This document shows positions 45,686 through 53,590 of a stretch of DNA of 64,000 bases, in pieces. Each line of letters begins with the position of its first letter. The first letter of the stretch is position 1. Origin of the DNA: Saprospirales bacterium (GTDB lineage: Bacteria; Bacteroidota; Bacteroidia; Chitinophagales; Saprospiraceae); contig JADJTT010000003.1 of the NCBI GenBank assembly GCA_016711045.1, forward strand, positions 652,604 to 716,603, in the 5' to 3' direction. A program made the position numbers and the translations under genes. Under the pieces are notes generated by a model. The model searched no databases, was not told the origin of the DNA, and saw nothing but the letters and a program-made list of their open reading frames with translations.

Positions 45686-45717
45686 GATTAAGATCACCAT
45701 GGGGGGTGATCTTAATC
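45686..45717. promoter_or_regulatory. Perfect palindrome, 13-bp arms, in divergent region
   Basis: GATTAAGATCACC, a six-base loop (ATGGGG) and GGTGATCTTAATC. It is 95 bases upstream of the OFA transporter start, and 50 bases upstream of the TTG of the opposite promoter candidate at 45767. Could be an operator or an intergenic hairpin. Confidence 0.6.
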
Positions 45718-45766
45718 GCCGGTTTCCTTTGCCGACAAATCTCACCTCCCCCACTGACCAAAGTCA

Positions 45767-45797
45767 TTGTGTACCCTCCCCAATGCCACTATCTTTT
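45767..45797 (+). promoter_or_regulatory. Promoter candidate GTCATTGTG-N20-TATCTTTT
   Basis: TTG at 45767, in AAGTCATTGTGT, then 20 bases, then TATCTTTT (seven of eight to TAnnTTTG), 27 bases before the ATG at 45825. Confidence 0.55.
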
Positions 45798-45824
45798 GAC
45801 CATTATTTGACCAAATAAAGGTAT

Positions 45825-46328
45825 ATGCGCAAACCGATAGAAAATATTCGCCAGGAATGGGAAGGCCTGAAAAAGGTAAAAACCCGTGTAGCACAGGATT
45901 TCAAGCAATGGAAATCGCTGGAAGAAATGGTTGCCCGTCTGTTCAATCAGCTCAAGGAAGAGTTGGTGTGGGACGCAGATCTTTTTATCCGGGATAATTT
46001 TCCCGAAGTACGCGATATCCGGTTCTCCATTCACCATATCTTTCCATTGGGAGACGAGCTGGTAGCTTATAACAACAGCGCTTCCCTCGTGTTTGAACAG
46101 CGCCTCTCCGGGCAGATCTTCATTTGGTATCTCTTCCCGCAGAAGGAGCATTTCAGCAGGCTGGAAGGGCTCCAGGCCAAACCGGCCAAGGAGTTCAAAA
46201 TCGACCAGTTGCTGCAGGATGAGAACCTTATCCTCTTCCAGATCGAGACCTTCCTCAGTGAGCTGAAAGGCTGGATGCTGGAAGTATTGCCGGAGCCGGC
46301 TGAGGAGAAAACGGCTTTAGAATTCTAA
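45825..46328 (+). CDS. Cytoplasmic protein of unknown function
   Basis: 167 aa, no signal peptide or membrane helix. It is rich in charged helix (RQEWEGLKKVKTRVAQDFKQWKSLEEMVARLFNQLKEEL) with a central beta segment (RFSIHHIFPLGDELVAYNNSASLVFEQRLSGQIFIWYLFP), and ends with an acidic tail. No family is recognised. Good promoter and terminator signals on both sides show it is a stand-alone transcription unit. Intact. Confidence 0.65.
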   Translation: MRKPIENIRQEWEGLKKVKTRVAQDFKQWKSLEEMVARLFNQLKEELVWDADLFIRDNFPEVRDIRFSIHHIFPLGDELVAYNNSASLVFEQRLSGQIFIWYLFPQKEHFSRLEGLQAKPAKEFKIDQLLQDENLILFQIETFLSELKGWMLEVLPEPAEEKTALEF

Positions 46329-46336
46329 CTTTAATT

Positions 46337-46366
46337 AAAAAGGGATGGCGCAAAGCCATCCCTTTC
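46337..46366. terminator. Bidirectional terminator
   Basis: AAAGGGATGGC pairs with GCCATCCCTTT around a five-base loop, with A before and T-rich sequence after. It separates the convergent genes at 45825 and 46374. Confidence 0.8.
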
Positions 46367-46373
46367 TATTTAA

Positions 46374-47828
46374 TTACTTTCCTTTTTTCCGCATATCGCG
46401 TTCGATCACTTCAGCCACCTGACTAGGTTTCAGGTTTTTGGCGATAATGGTGCGATCGGAATCCAGTACGTAGAGTTCGGGGGTATTGTCTACGAAGTAG
46501 GTAGCGTAGATAGCCCGGTTGGTTGGATCGAATACATTGATCCAATCCATGCCGTTTTTAGCTACGAAGTTTTTCCATTTGGCTTCGTCTGTTTCGATGG
46601 CGATGCCGAAAACCTCCACTCCTTTCGGTTTCCATTCCCGGTAGAAACGCACCAACTGAGGTGTTTCCTCAATGCAGTGTTCACACTCGGGGTTGTACAT
46701 GTAGACAATAATATAAGGCGATTTGATCTCGTAGATAGACCGCAACTTTCCAGTGGGGTCCTTGGCTTTCACATCCGGTCCTTTCCCTCCTACCAGGCTG
46801 TTTTGCTGTTCGGCGGCGCGTTTTTGGATAGCTGCTACCTGGATGGAGTCCGTCCAGAAAGCCTTGTCCTGGGTGAAATAATTCTGGGCAATAAACACAA
46901 AGATGGCGTTGGGGTCCATTACCGGGGTTTTGCCGGGGTCGTAGTAGAGCGCGATGTAGTTGGTGATGTACTTAAAGTATTCGGACCCGAGCGGCAGTTG
47001 GTCCACCAGGAATTTGGTAGCTGCGTTGATCGAGTCGGCGTTTTGAGGCGTCAGCTCCGTGATATATCGCTTGAGTTTATTGGCGATCACAGGGGTGCGC
47101 AGGAGGCGTTCATCCTGAAAATCGACGCCTTCCCAGAACTTGGTGCGATAGAGATACACCTGGCGGGAAGTATCCATGGTTTTTCCATCTGCCTTGTACA
47201 CATTAATCGGATCCGGGTTTTGCCCGGCGATCTTGAACTTGGTAAACAGGGAACTGGGATACTGGGTAAATATCTCATCGAGAAACGCTTTGCGTTCCTG
47301 AACCAGTTTATCCTGTGCCGCCTTGGCATTATGGTATTCCATGGATCCGTTCTCTGCACTCCGGATTTGGGCCGACAACGCTTCGAATTTGGGTTTCTGG
47401 TCAGCCTCAAATTTGATGGACCGGTAGAGCAATTGGTTATCGATACTACCTTCTACTTCCATAAACCCGTTCAGGTCATTCACCTTGGTTTTCATGGTGA
47501 ATGTCTGGTCCTGATCAACCATCATCTGGAAAGCCGCTTTATTGGGCAGGTAGACGAAAAGCAAGCCGGAAGGATAGGGCGTATCATTTTTGAAGGTCAT
47601 TTTTCCGGTTGCGTCTACCTGGGTAGAATCCAACCGGAATCGCTGGTCCGTAAACGTAGCGATCAGGAACGCAGGACCTGCCTGCAGGCCCTCTACCTCA
47701 ATATGGATCTCCGGTTTTTCCGAAGGGCCGGTAGGCACGGAAGATACAGCCACCGAACTTGATTCCGGGGCGCCCGAACTACATGCGAAAATAAAAGTTA
47801 CAAATGCAAACAGGAATAATGTTCTCAT
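46374..47828 (-). CDS. TlpA-like thioredoxin-fold lipoprotein with DUF4369-type N-terminus
   Basis: 484 aa. The N-terminus MRTLFLFAFVTFIFACSSGAPE has lipobox IFAC. Residues about 35-130 look like DUF4369 (IHIEVEGLQAGPAFLIATFTDQRFRLDSTQVDATGKMTFKND). A helical middle part follows, then from about 345 a thioredoxin-like domain: GPDVKAKDPTGKLRSIYEIKSPYIIVYMYNPECEHCIEETPQLVRFYREW, with the redox pair C-EH-C. It ends WINVFDPTNRAIYATYFVDNTPELYVLDSDRTIIAKNL. Likely a periplasmic disulfide or thiol oxidoreductase at the membrane. Intact. Confidence 0.83.
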   Translation of the reverse strand: MRTLFLFAFVTFIFACSSGAPESSSVAVSSVPTGPSEKPEIHIEVEGLQAGPAFLIATFTDQRFRLDSTQVDATGKMTFKNDTPYPSGLLFVYLPNKAAFQMMVDQDQTFTMKTKVNDLNGFMEVEGSIDNQLLYRSIKFEADQKPKFEALSAQIRSAENGSMEYHNAKAAQDKLVQERKAFLDEIFTQYPSSLFTKFKIAGQNPDPINVYKADGKTMDTSRQVYLYRTKFWEGVDFQDERLLRTPVIANKLKRYITELTPQNADSINAATKFLVDQLPLGSEYFKYITNYIALYYDPGKTPVMDPNAIFVFIAQNYFTQDKAFWTDSIQVAAIQKRAAEQQNSLVGGKGPDVKAKDPTGKLRSIYEIKSPYIIVYMYNPECEHCIEETPQLVRFYREWKPKGVEVFGIAIETDEAKWKNFVAKNGMDWINVFDPTNRAIYATYFVDNTPELYVLDSDRTIIAKNLKPSQVAEVIERDMRKKGK

Positions 47829-47983
47829 GAGTTATCGTTTTTTTTGGGCCCCAAAGATACAAAAAAAACTACTCCAATATTCCAAATCGCTCTTTCTGCT
47901 CGACAGTAAATGCGGTAGGCGGGCTGGCATTTTAGGTCAACACCGTTTTCCCATCGGGCAAAGAGATCGCGCGAAGGAAACAT

Positions 47984-50095
47984 TTACCAATACCCCTTTC
48001 TGTGTTCCAATACTATTTTGACCACGGCTTCCGGGGCAGGGGCATAATGGGAGAAGGTAATGGAAGCCAGCGCACGGCCGGAGCTGAGGTTGCGCACCTG
48101 GTTGGCATAGCCGAAAAGCTCGGAAAGCGGCACGTGGGCCCTAATTATGGTGTGTGTACTCTTCACATCCAGGCCGAGGGGAATACCCCGGCGGCGGTTT
48201 AAATCGCCCATGATCCCTCCGGTATATTCGTCGGGACAGGTCACTTCCACCGACATGATGGGTTCTACCATGATAGAACTGCATTGCGGAGCTGCGGCGC
48301 GAAATGCTTCCCGCGCACAGAGTTCAAAAGCCAGGGCATTCGATTCCGCGCTCATTTTTCCACCTGTCACCCGCACTTTAAAACTATGCATCTCCAGTCC
48401 TGCCAGGGGGCCGACGTGCCACATGGACTCAAAGCCGTGGCGCACCGCAGGCAGATAGTCGGGTTTGATACTTCCTTCGGGAATGGATTCTTCAAATTGT
48501 ACGCGTTGACGGCCGGTTTGAAACTCCAGGCTTTCCAGGAATGCTGAATCAGCCGGCCCGAGCTCGAATTCGAGCTGGGCATAAAGCGGCTCTCCTACGG
48601 CTCTGGTATATTCATGGGTAAACGAAACGGTCTGACTGAACTGCTCCTTATAGTTGACCTGCGGCCGGCCCATGTTGACCTCGACACGGTGTTCGTCGCG
48701 AAGGCGATGGCTCATCACCTCCAGGTGCAATTCGCCCATACCGTGGATCAGCATCTGCCCCGTCTCGGGGTCTTCCCCTGCTTTAAAGGAAGGATCTTCC
48801 TCTTCCAGCAAGCGTAAGGCATCCTTCAGTTTGTCCAGGTCCCGGCTGTGGCGGGCTTCCACCACCATGGCGATAACGGGTTCCGGGAAAGGGATGGTTT
48901 CCAGGATAATGGGATGATCCGGATCACAGATCGTATCTCCGGTGACGATATCTTTAATGCCTCCGAGCGCAGCGATATCCCCGGCGCTGACCTCCCAGAC
49001 AGCATTGTGTTTGCCGCCGTGCAGTTGGTAGATATTGTTCAGGCGTTCCCGGTTTTGGGTGCGGGGATTAAACACCGTTTGGCCCCGCCGGGCCAGTCCG
49101 GAATAAACACGGAAGAAGACGATCTTGTGATGCTGTTCATCATGCACGACCTTAAACACCAGGGCCGCAAATGGTTCGCTGGCACGCAGGGAGCGGGTAG
49201 CGCCTTCCCCTGTTGCGGGTATTAATCCGTTGGTGGCGCCCATATCGGCAGGAGAAGGCAGGTAGTCGCAAATGGCATCGAGCAGAGGCTGAACCGCCCT
49301 GTTCTTATAGGCGCTTCCACAGAAAATGGGTACGACCTGCCGCGCGATGGTGGCCTTCCGGATAGCTGTCCGAACCATCTCTTCGGTAATCTCCTCCGGG
49401 GCTTCGAACACGTTGACAAACATCGTTTCATCAAATTCGGCAAGCGTGATCAGCATGTGTTGCCGGGCTTCAGCCACTTCTTCCCACATATCGTCGGGAA
49501 CCGGTTCCACCTGCCAATCTTCCCCATCCCAAACCAGCGCTTTTTGGGTCACCAGGTCCACCACTCCCTGAAAATATTCCTCCTGCCCGATAGGGGCCTG
49601 GAGTGCCAGGGTACGCACGGCAAAGCGTTTGCGAATCTGCTGGATCACATCTTCGAAGTCGGCCCCCGGCAGGTCCATCTTATTGACAAATACCAGGCGG
49701 GGGATGTGATAGCGGTCGGCTTGCCGCCATACCGTTTCGGACTGCGGCTCTACGCCTTCTACCGCGCTTAGCAAGGCGATCAGCCCGTCGCATACGCGCA
49801 GGGATCGTTCTACCTCCACGGTAAAGTCCACGTGACCAGGTGTATCGATGATATTTATCGTGTAATGGTGATCCTTGTAGTTCCACTGCGCCTGGGTTGC
49901 AGCCGCCATAATGGTGATGCCTCGTTCCCGCTCTTCTTCCATGTAATCCATGACGGTAGTGCCATCGTGGACTTCCCCCATACGGTGGGTGCGGCCGGCG
50001 TAAAAAAGGATCCGTTCGGTAAGGGTAGTCTTGCCCGCATCAATGTGTGCGGCTATGCCGATATTTCTCAAAAGGGTTGCGTCTTCGTCTTTCAT
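47984..50095 (-). CDS. Elongation factor G paralogue (EF-G2-like)
   Basis: 703 aa. GTPase motifs are complete: AAHIDAGKTTL (residues 14-24, P loop), ERERGITI, DTPGHVDFTVEVERSLRV, NKMDLPGADF. Domains II-V follow, with RGIPLGLDVKSTHTIIRAHVPLSELFGYANQVRNLSSGRA in domain V. The switch region EVHDGTTVMDYMEEERERGITIMAAATQAQW differs from canonical FusA. The gene stands alone, away from any str operon, suggesting the EF-G2/mtEFG2-like paralogue rather than the main translocase; this is inference. Acts on the ribosome with GTP. Intact. Confidence 0.85.
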   Translation of the reverse strand: MKDEDATLLRNIGIAAHIDAGKTTLTERILFYAGRTHRMGEVHDGTTVMDYMEEERERGITIMAAATQAQWNYKDHHYTINIIDTPGHVDFTVEVERSLRVCDGLIALLSAVEGVEPQSETVWRQADRYHIPRLVFVNKMDLPGADFEDVIQQIRKRFAVRTLALQAPIGQEEYFQGVVDLVTQKALVWDGEDWQVEPVPDDMWEEVAEARQHMLITLAEFDETMFVNVFEAPEEITEEMVRTAIRKATIARQVVPIFCGSAYKNRAVQPLLDAICDYLPSPADMGATNGLIPATGEGATRSLRASEPFAALVFKVVHDEQHHKIVFFRVYSGLARRGQTVFNPRTQNRERLNNIYQLHGGKHNAVWEVSAGDIAALGGIKDIVTGDTICDPDHPIILETIPFPEPVIAMVVEARHSRDLDKLKDALRLLEEEDPSFKAGEDPETGQMLIHGMGELHLEVMSHRLRDEHRVEVNMGRPQVNYKEQFSQTVSFTHEYTRAVGEPLYAQLEFELGPADSAFLESLEFQTGRQRVQFEESIPEGSIKPDYLPAVRHGFESMWHVGPLAGLEMHSFKVRVTGGKMSAESNALAFELCAREAFRAAAPQCSSIMVEPIMSVEVTCPDEYTGGIMGDLNRRRGIPLGLDVKSTHTIIRAHVPLSELFGYANQVRNLSSGRALASITFSHYAPAPEAVVKIVLEHRKGYW

Positions 50096-50176
50096 AGACT
50101 TGCGTTGCGAACCCTAAAAATAGTATAATTAGTGGAAAAGTAGCCCTTTTGCCAAGGTCTTAAACCATTCGTTTAA

Positions 50177-50656
50177 TTATTCCACGGCATCCTCCTCTTT
50201 AGGTGTAAGATGGAGTCGTTTCACGATCCGGTAGCTCGCTCCGTAGAGGAATATCGTACCGGGAATGCCCAATAACAGCCCTCCGGTCAACAGGGTAAAA
50301 AAGATGTGGCTGTTTCCCATAAAAGCTTTAAAGACCGCCCCCAATCCTAATTCTTCCGGGAAGACGAAATGCACATCCGTGCCAAGGACCAGCCGCCCGA
50401 GCCCGAAGGCCAGGGTATAGAAAATTGGGCCGGTAAACGCGTTGATATGGAATACCCCAATGACGGCGGCAGGCCGGCTCCAGCCCAACAGAGAGGAGGC
50501 CAGCAGGGCGATCCATGTTTTCATGCCCACCAGAGGCGTCGTGCCCAGGAAAAATCCAAGCGCATACCCCCCTGCAATTTGCCGGGGGTTTGCCCGGATA
50601 GACCCCAACTTGGCAAACAAGCGGTCCTTCGCCGTATGCAAGAAATTACGTTTCAT
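50177..50656 (-). CDS. DUF2062 family membrane protein
   Basis: About 159 aa starting MKRNFLHTAKDRLFAKLG (a start at 50665 adds MLV). The DUF2062 pattern is clear: RANPRQIAGGYALGFFLGTTPLVGMKTWIALLASSLLGWSRPAAVIGVFH. Three or four hydrophobic helices follow (FTGPIFYTLAFGLGRLVLG, IFFTLLTGGLLLGIPGTIFLYGASY). Function of DUF2062 is unknown; it is often linked to glycosyltransferases or membrane remodelling. Located just downstream of the EF-G paralogue start, in the same direction as its neighbours. Confidence 0.8.
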   Translation of the reverse strand: MKRNFLHTAKDRLFAKLGSIRANPRQIAGGYALGFFLGTTPLVGMKTWIALLASSLLGWSRPAAVIGVFHINAFTGPIFYTLAFGLGRLVLGTDVHFVFPEELGLGAVFKAFMGNSHIFFTLLTGGLLLGIPGTIFLYGASYRIVKRLHLTPKEEDAVE

Positions 50657-50680
50657 AACCAGCAAAAGTAAAAGCGTTCA

Positions 50681-50715
50681 ACCGTGGGTGGTGGGTTTCG
50701 TCCACCACCCACGGT
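50681..50715 (-). terminator. Terminator hairpin
   Basis: ACCGTGGGTGGTGG and CCACCACCCACGGT pair around a seven-base loop just past the stop of the START-domain gene, with T-rich sequence beyond on the minus strand. Confidence 0.65.
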
Positions 50716-50726
50716 TTAGATTTATT

Positions 50727-51395
50727 TTATCGTTGGGCGTGCAGTTCCCTGGCTTGTACACAAAAAGAATTCATCGTGTCCAGCATATTATCCTGGACGA
50801 TAGGATCGGTAATCCAGCGGGGTATACTGGACTTATTGCGGGTGGTGATCTTATAGGTCACCACCGTTTTGTTGCCGACAGGTTCGAATAACCAGCTTCC
50901 GCTCACGCCTTGCATGCGGGTGACCCCTTTTTCGGGCAGGTAGGAAGGATGGGAATCCGAGAAAAAGGATACCAGCGTGGAGGCGTCCACATTCGTTTGC
51001 CGGTAGCGGAGCACTACATCCTGATCTTCCAGCGGCCAGGGAATACTGTAGCGCACATAACTGATCCAGGAAGCACCCTTGTTTTCCACCAATTCAAATT
51101 CATCCAGACTCTGCATCCATTTCGGAGCCCGGGAAGCGTCTTTGAGGAGGTTGATCGCGGAAACCGTTCCGGCTTCTACGGTAAACACCGCTTTCAATTC
51201 ACGGACCTTCAGGCCGGGTTCAACCTCAAACCAGCGCTCATAGAGCGAAACGGATCCCTTCTCCCTTACCAACTTGAACTCCCCTTCGCCCGGTGTTATC
51301 ACCGGCGACTTTGCAATGGGCATCTTTGCTGCTTGGGCAGGGCTGGCGGTCCCGACAGCCCCGATCAGAAGCATTTTTAACACAAATGATCTCAT
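50727..51395 (-). CDS. START/SRPBCC lipid-binding-like secreted protein
   Basis: The start at 51395 (MRSFVLKMLLIGAVGTASPAQAAK) gives a signal peptide with cleavage after AQA. About 222 aa. It reads as a START domain: GSVSLYERWFEVEPGLKVRELKAVFTVEAGTVSAINLLKDASRAPKWMQSLDEFELVE, WISYVRYSIPWPLEDQDVVLRYRQTN and SSIPRWITDPIVQDNMLDTMNSF. Such proteins bind lipids or sterol-like ligands in the periplasm in Bacteroidota; the ligand here is unknown. Intact, with terminator candidates on both sides. Confidence 0.84.
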   Translation of the reverse strand: MRSFVLKMLLIGAVGTASPAQAAKMPIAKSPVITPGEGEFKLVREKGSVSLYERWFEVEPGLKVRELKAVFTVEAGTVSAINLLKDASRAPKWMQSLDEFELVENKGASWISYVRYSIPWPLEDQDVVLRYRQTNVDASTLVSFFSDSHPSYLPEKGVTRMQGVSGSWLFEPVGNKTVVTYKITTRNKSSIPRWITDPIVQDNMLDTMNSFCVQARELHAQR

Positions 51396-51439
51396 ACGGA
51401 ATGGTTTATTAACGGTTTTGGGCAAAGAAAGTAAATAAA

Positions 51440-51464
51440 GAAATGGGCGCTACTCGCCCATTTC
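51440..51464. terminator. Hairpin downstream of pepD
   Basis: GAAATGGGCG-CTACT-CGCCCATTTC is a perfect hairpin in the 164-base gap between the PepD stop (51560) and the START gene. It lacks a clear T tract. Weak terminator or protection hairpin. Confidence 0.4.
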
Positions 51465-51559
51465 CTTATTCAGGTGTAGAATTCTCTGTTTTCAATTGGA
51501 GCTAAGCCGGGGCCTACAGGGCCGTTCAATAATAAGATGCAGCTACCCCGGCAATACCC

Positions 51560-53026
51560 CTATTTTGCTGGCGTTTCTTTTAAAATTTTCACCAAATAAT
51601 TCCAAAACTTCTCTACCGAGGCAATATGTACTTTCTCGTCAGGTGAGTGGGGGTGCTTAATTGTAGGGCCAAAAGAGATCATATCCATCCCGGGGTAGTG
51701 CTCGCTGATGATGCCGCATTCAAGGCCGGCATGGCAGGCAGCTACGGAAGGTTTGGCGCCAAAAAGTCCTTCATATAAATCGACCATCACTTTCAGAATG
51801 GGCGACTCTGCATTGGGCGCCCAACCGGGATAGCTACCTGCGTTTTCTACTTCAGCGCCAATAGATTCGAACGCGGCCCGCATCGTAGCGGCCACATCGG
51901 CTTTACCCGATTCGATGGAACTGCGCTGCAAACTCTGGGTCACAAACAACCCGTCCTGCACAATAACGCGCGCAAGGCTCGATGAAGTCTCTACGAGGCC
52001 AGGAATATCCGGACTCATGCGAAATACGCCGTTCGGCGCGGCATAAAGCGCGTTGAGCACTTTGTCCTGATCGCCTGGGTTCATCACCCTGGCGGGCAAG
52101 GCGGTCGATTCGAGATCGATAGAAAGATCGGGTTCGACCGTATGGAATTCGCGCAAAATGGCTGCTTTACGCTGGTTGAATTCTTGTTCAAATGCCGGTT
52201 GATGGGCAGCGGGCACGACGACTACAGCCACCGATTCGCGCGGAATGGCATTGCGGAGGCTGCCGCCATCCATGGAGGCGATGCGCAGTCCGAGGGATTG
52301 AGTGGTCTGGTACAGAAGCCGGGTCATCAGCTTATTGGCATTGCCACGGCCGAGGTGAATATCGAGGCCCGAGTGCCCTCCTTTCAAGCCACGGATGCGG
52401 ATCTGGTAGGCTGCGCTACCTGGAGCAACCGGATCTTCTGAATAGATAAAACGGGTATTCGTATCGATACCTCCGGCGCAGCCGATCGTGAGTTCGTCGT
52501 CTTCCTCCGAGTCGAGGTTGAGCAGGATCTTGCCGCTGAGCACGGTTTCATCCAGGTTTTTGGCGCCCGTCATCCCCGTCTCTTCATCGATGGTGAAAAG
52601 CGCTTCCAGTGGGGGGTGCGGGATCTCCTTTGATTGAAGCAAGGTCATAATGGCCGATACGCCGATTCCGTTGTCGGCGCCCAGGGTCGTGCCTTCGGCC
52701 GTTACCCATTCCCCGTCGATGTACATGCGAATGCCCTCCGTGTCAAAATCGAATTTCGTGTCGGCGTTCTTCTGGTGCACCATATCCAGGTGGGATTGCA
52801 AGACCACGGTGCGGCGGTTTTCCATGCCCGGGGACGCTGGTTTCTTGATGACGACATTACCGATAGCATCTACAAAGGTGTCCAGGCCCAGCCCTTCCCC
52901 AAACCGGCGCATGAATTCAATCACGCGTTCTTCTTTCTTCGAAGCACGGGGTACGGCGTTCAGATCAGCAAAATTACCCCAAAGTGGGGCCGGCGTTAAT
53001 TGGCGAATTTTGTCAGGTGTATTCAT
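51560..53026 (-). CDS. pepD: Aminoacyl-histidine dipeptidase (M20 family)
   Basis: 488 aa starting MNTPDKIRQLTPAPLWGNFADLNAVPRASKKEERVIEFM. The M20 metal and catalytic motifs are present: VVLQSHLDMV (first His and Asp), LGADNGIGV (bridging Asp), FTIDEETGMTGA (catalytic Glu) and LNLDSEEDDELTIGCAGG, then GLKGGHSGLDIHLGRGNANK in the lid domain and GPTIKHPHSPDEKVHI near the end (last His). It would split cytosolic Xaa-His and other dipeptides with zinc. Intact and normal length for the family. An FKBP gene lies upstream in the same direction after a palindromic repeat. Confidence 0.9.
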   Translation of the reverse strand: MNTPDKIRQLTPAPLWGNFADLNAVPRASKKEERVIEFMRRFGEGLGLDTFVDAIGNVVIKKPASPGMENRRTVVLQSHLDMVHQKNADTKFDFDTEGIRMYIDGEWVTAEGTTLGADNGIGVSAIMTLLQSKEIPHPPLEALFTIDEETGMTGAKNLDETVLSGKILLNLDSEEDDELTIGCAGGIDTNTRFIYSEDPVAPGSAAYQIRIRGLKGGHSGLDIHLGRGNANKLMTRLLYQTTQSLGLRIASMDGGSLRNAIPRESVAVVVVPAAHQPAFEQEFNQRKAAILREFHTVEPDLSIDLESTALPARVMNPGDQDKVLNALYAAPNGVFRMSPDIPGLVETSSSLARVIVQDGLFVTQSLQRSSIESGKADVAATMRAAFESIGAEVENAGSYPGWAPNAESPILKVMVDLYEGLFGAKPSVAACHAGLECGIISEHYPGMDMISFGPTIKHPHSPDEKVHIASVEKFWNYLVKILKETPAK

Positions 53027-53080
53027 GATTCCTCTTTTTCCCCTAATAATAGAAAAAAGGATGGAATTTCCATAATGGCG

Positions 53081-53124
53081 ATTGGTGATTAGTGATTGGT
53101 GATTTGATCAAATCACCAATCACT
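53081..53124. repeat. Heptamer repeat GTGATTG forming a 34-base palindrome
   Basis: The units GATTGGTGATTAGTGATTGGTGATT, period 7, end in the perfect palindrome AGTGATTGGTGATT-TGATCA-AATCACCAATCACT (53091-53124), which overlaps the stop codon of the FKBP gene at 53123. GTGATTG is also the first unit of the array at 15404. Confidence 0.8.
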
Positions 53125-53572
53125 AAAAATCAACAAGTTCTACCTGAAAGATCAACACCGCATTTTTTTTGATACCCGGAGGGGGATACGAGCCATAGGC
53201 CAATGCAGAAAGGATGAGCAAGATACCTCTTCCTCCTTTTTGAAACAGCGGAATACCTTCCCGCCAGCCTTGAATGACGTTGGCCAGTGGAAATGAGACG
53301 GGGTCGGCGCCCGTTTCATCAAACACTTCGCCTTTGAGGTCATACCCTTTGTAGAAAACAGTCACCTCATCGGAGAGCGAGGGGTGGCCGCCGGTACCTT
53401 CCACTTCGATGATGTAATGTAAACCCGAAGCGGTGGACTCGGCGGTAAGACCGTTGTCATCCAGGTAGTTCTGGATCGTGTCGGTGTCGTTTTCGAGTTG
53501 CTTTAGCGGGTCCTTGGTGCAGGCACCTAGCAAAAGCATAATGGGGAACAAGAGAAGGAGGAATTTTTTCAT
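53123..53572 (-). CDS. FKBP-type peptidyl-prolyl isomerase lipoprotein
   Basis: 149 aa with a lipoprotein signal (MKKFLLLLFPIMLLLGACTKD, lipobox LGAC). The FKBP core is visible: SGLHYIIEVEGTGGHPSLSDEVTVFYKGYDLKGEVFDETGADPVSFPLANVIQGWREGIPLFQKGGRGILLILSALAYGSYPPPGIKKNAVLIFQVELVDF. The residues YG and VIQGW are those of the catalytic pocket. It probably assists folding of exported proteins at the outer face of the membrane. It starts only 18 bases after the stop of the ATP-grasp/SET gene and may be in the same operon. Confidence 0.86.
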   Translation of the reverse strand: MKKFLLLLFPIMLLLGACTKDPLKQLENDTDTIQNYLDDNGLTAESTASGLHYIIEVEGTGGHPSLSDEVTVFYKGYDLKGEVFDETGADPVSFPLANVIQGWREGIPLFQKGGRGILLILSALAYGSYPPPGIKKNAVLIFQVELVDF

Positions 53573-53590
53573 AAAAGCAAAATTAATAAT

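Noticed and set aside
46677..47762. 361-aa open frame on the plus strand
   Set aside because: Antisense to the thioredoxin-like lipoprotein gene; no signal peptide or family motif.
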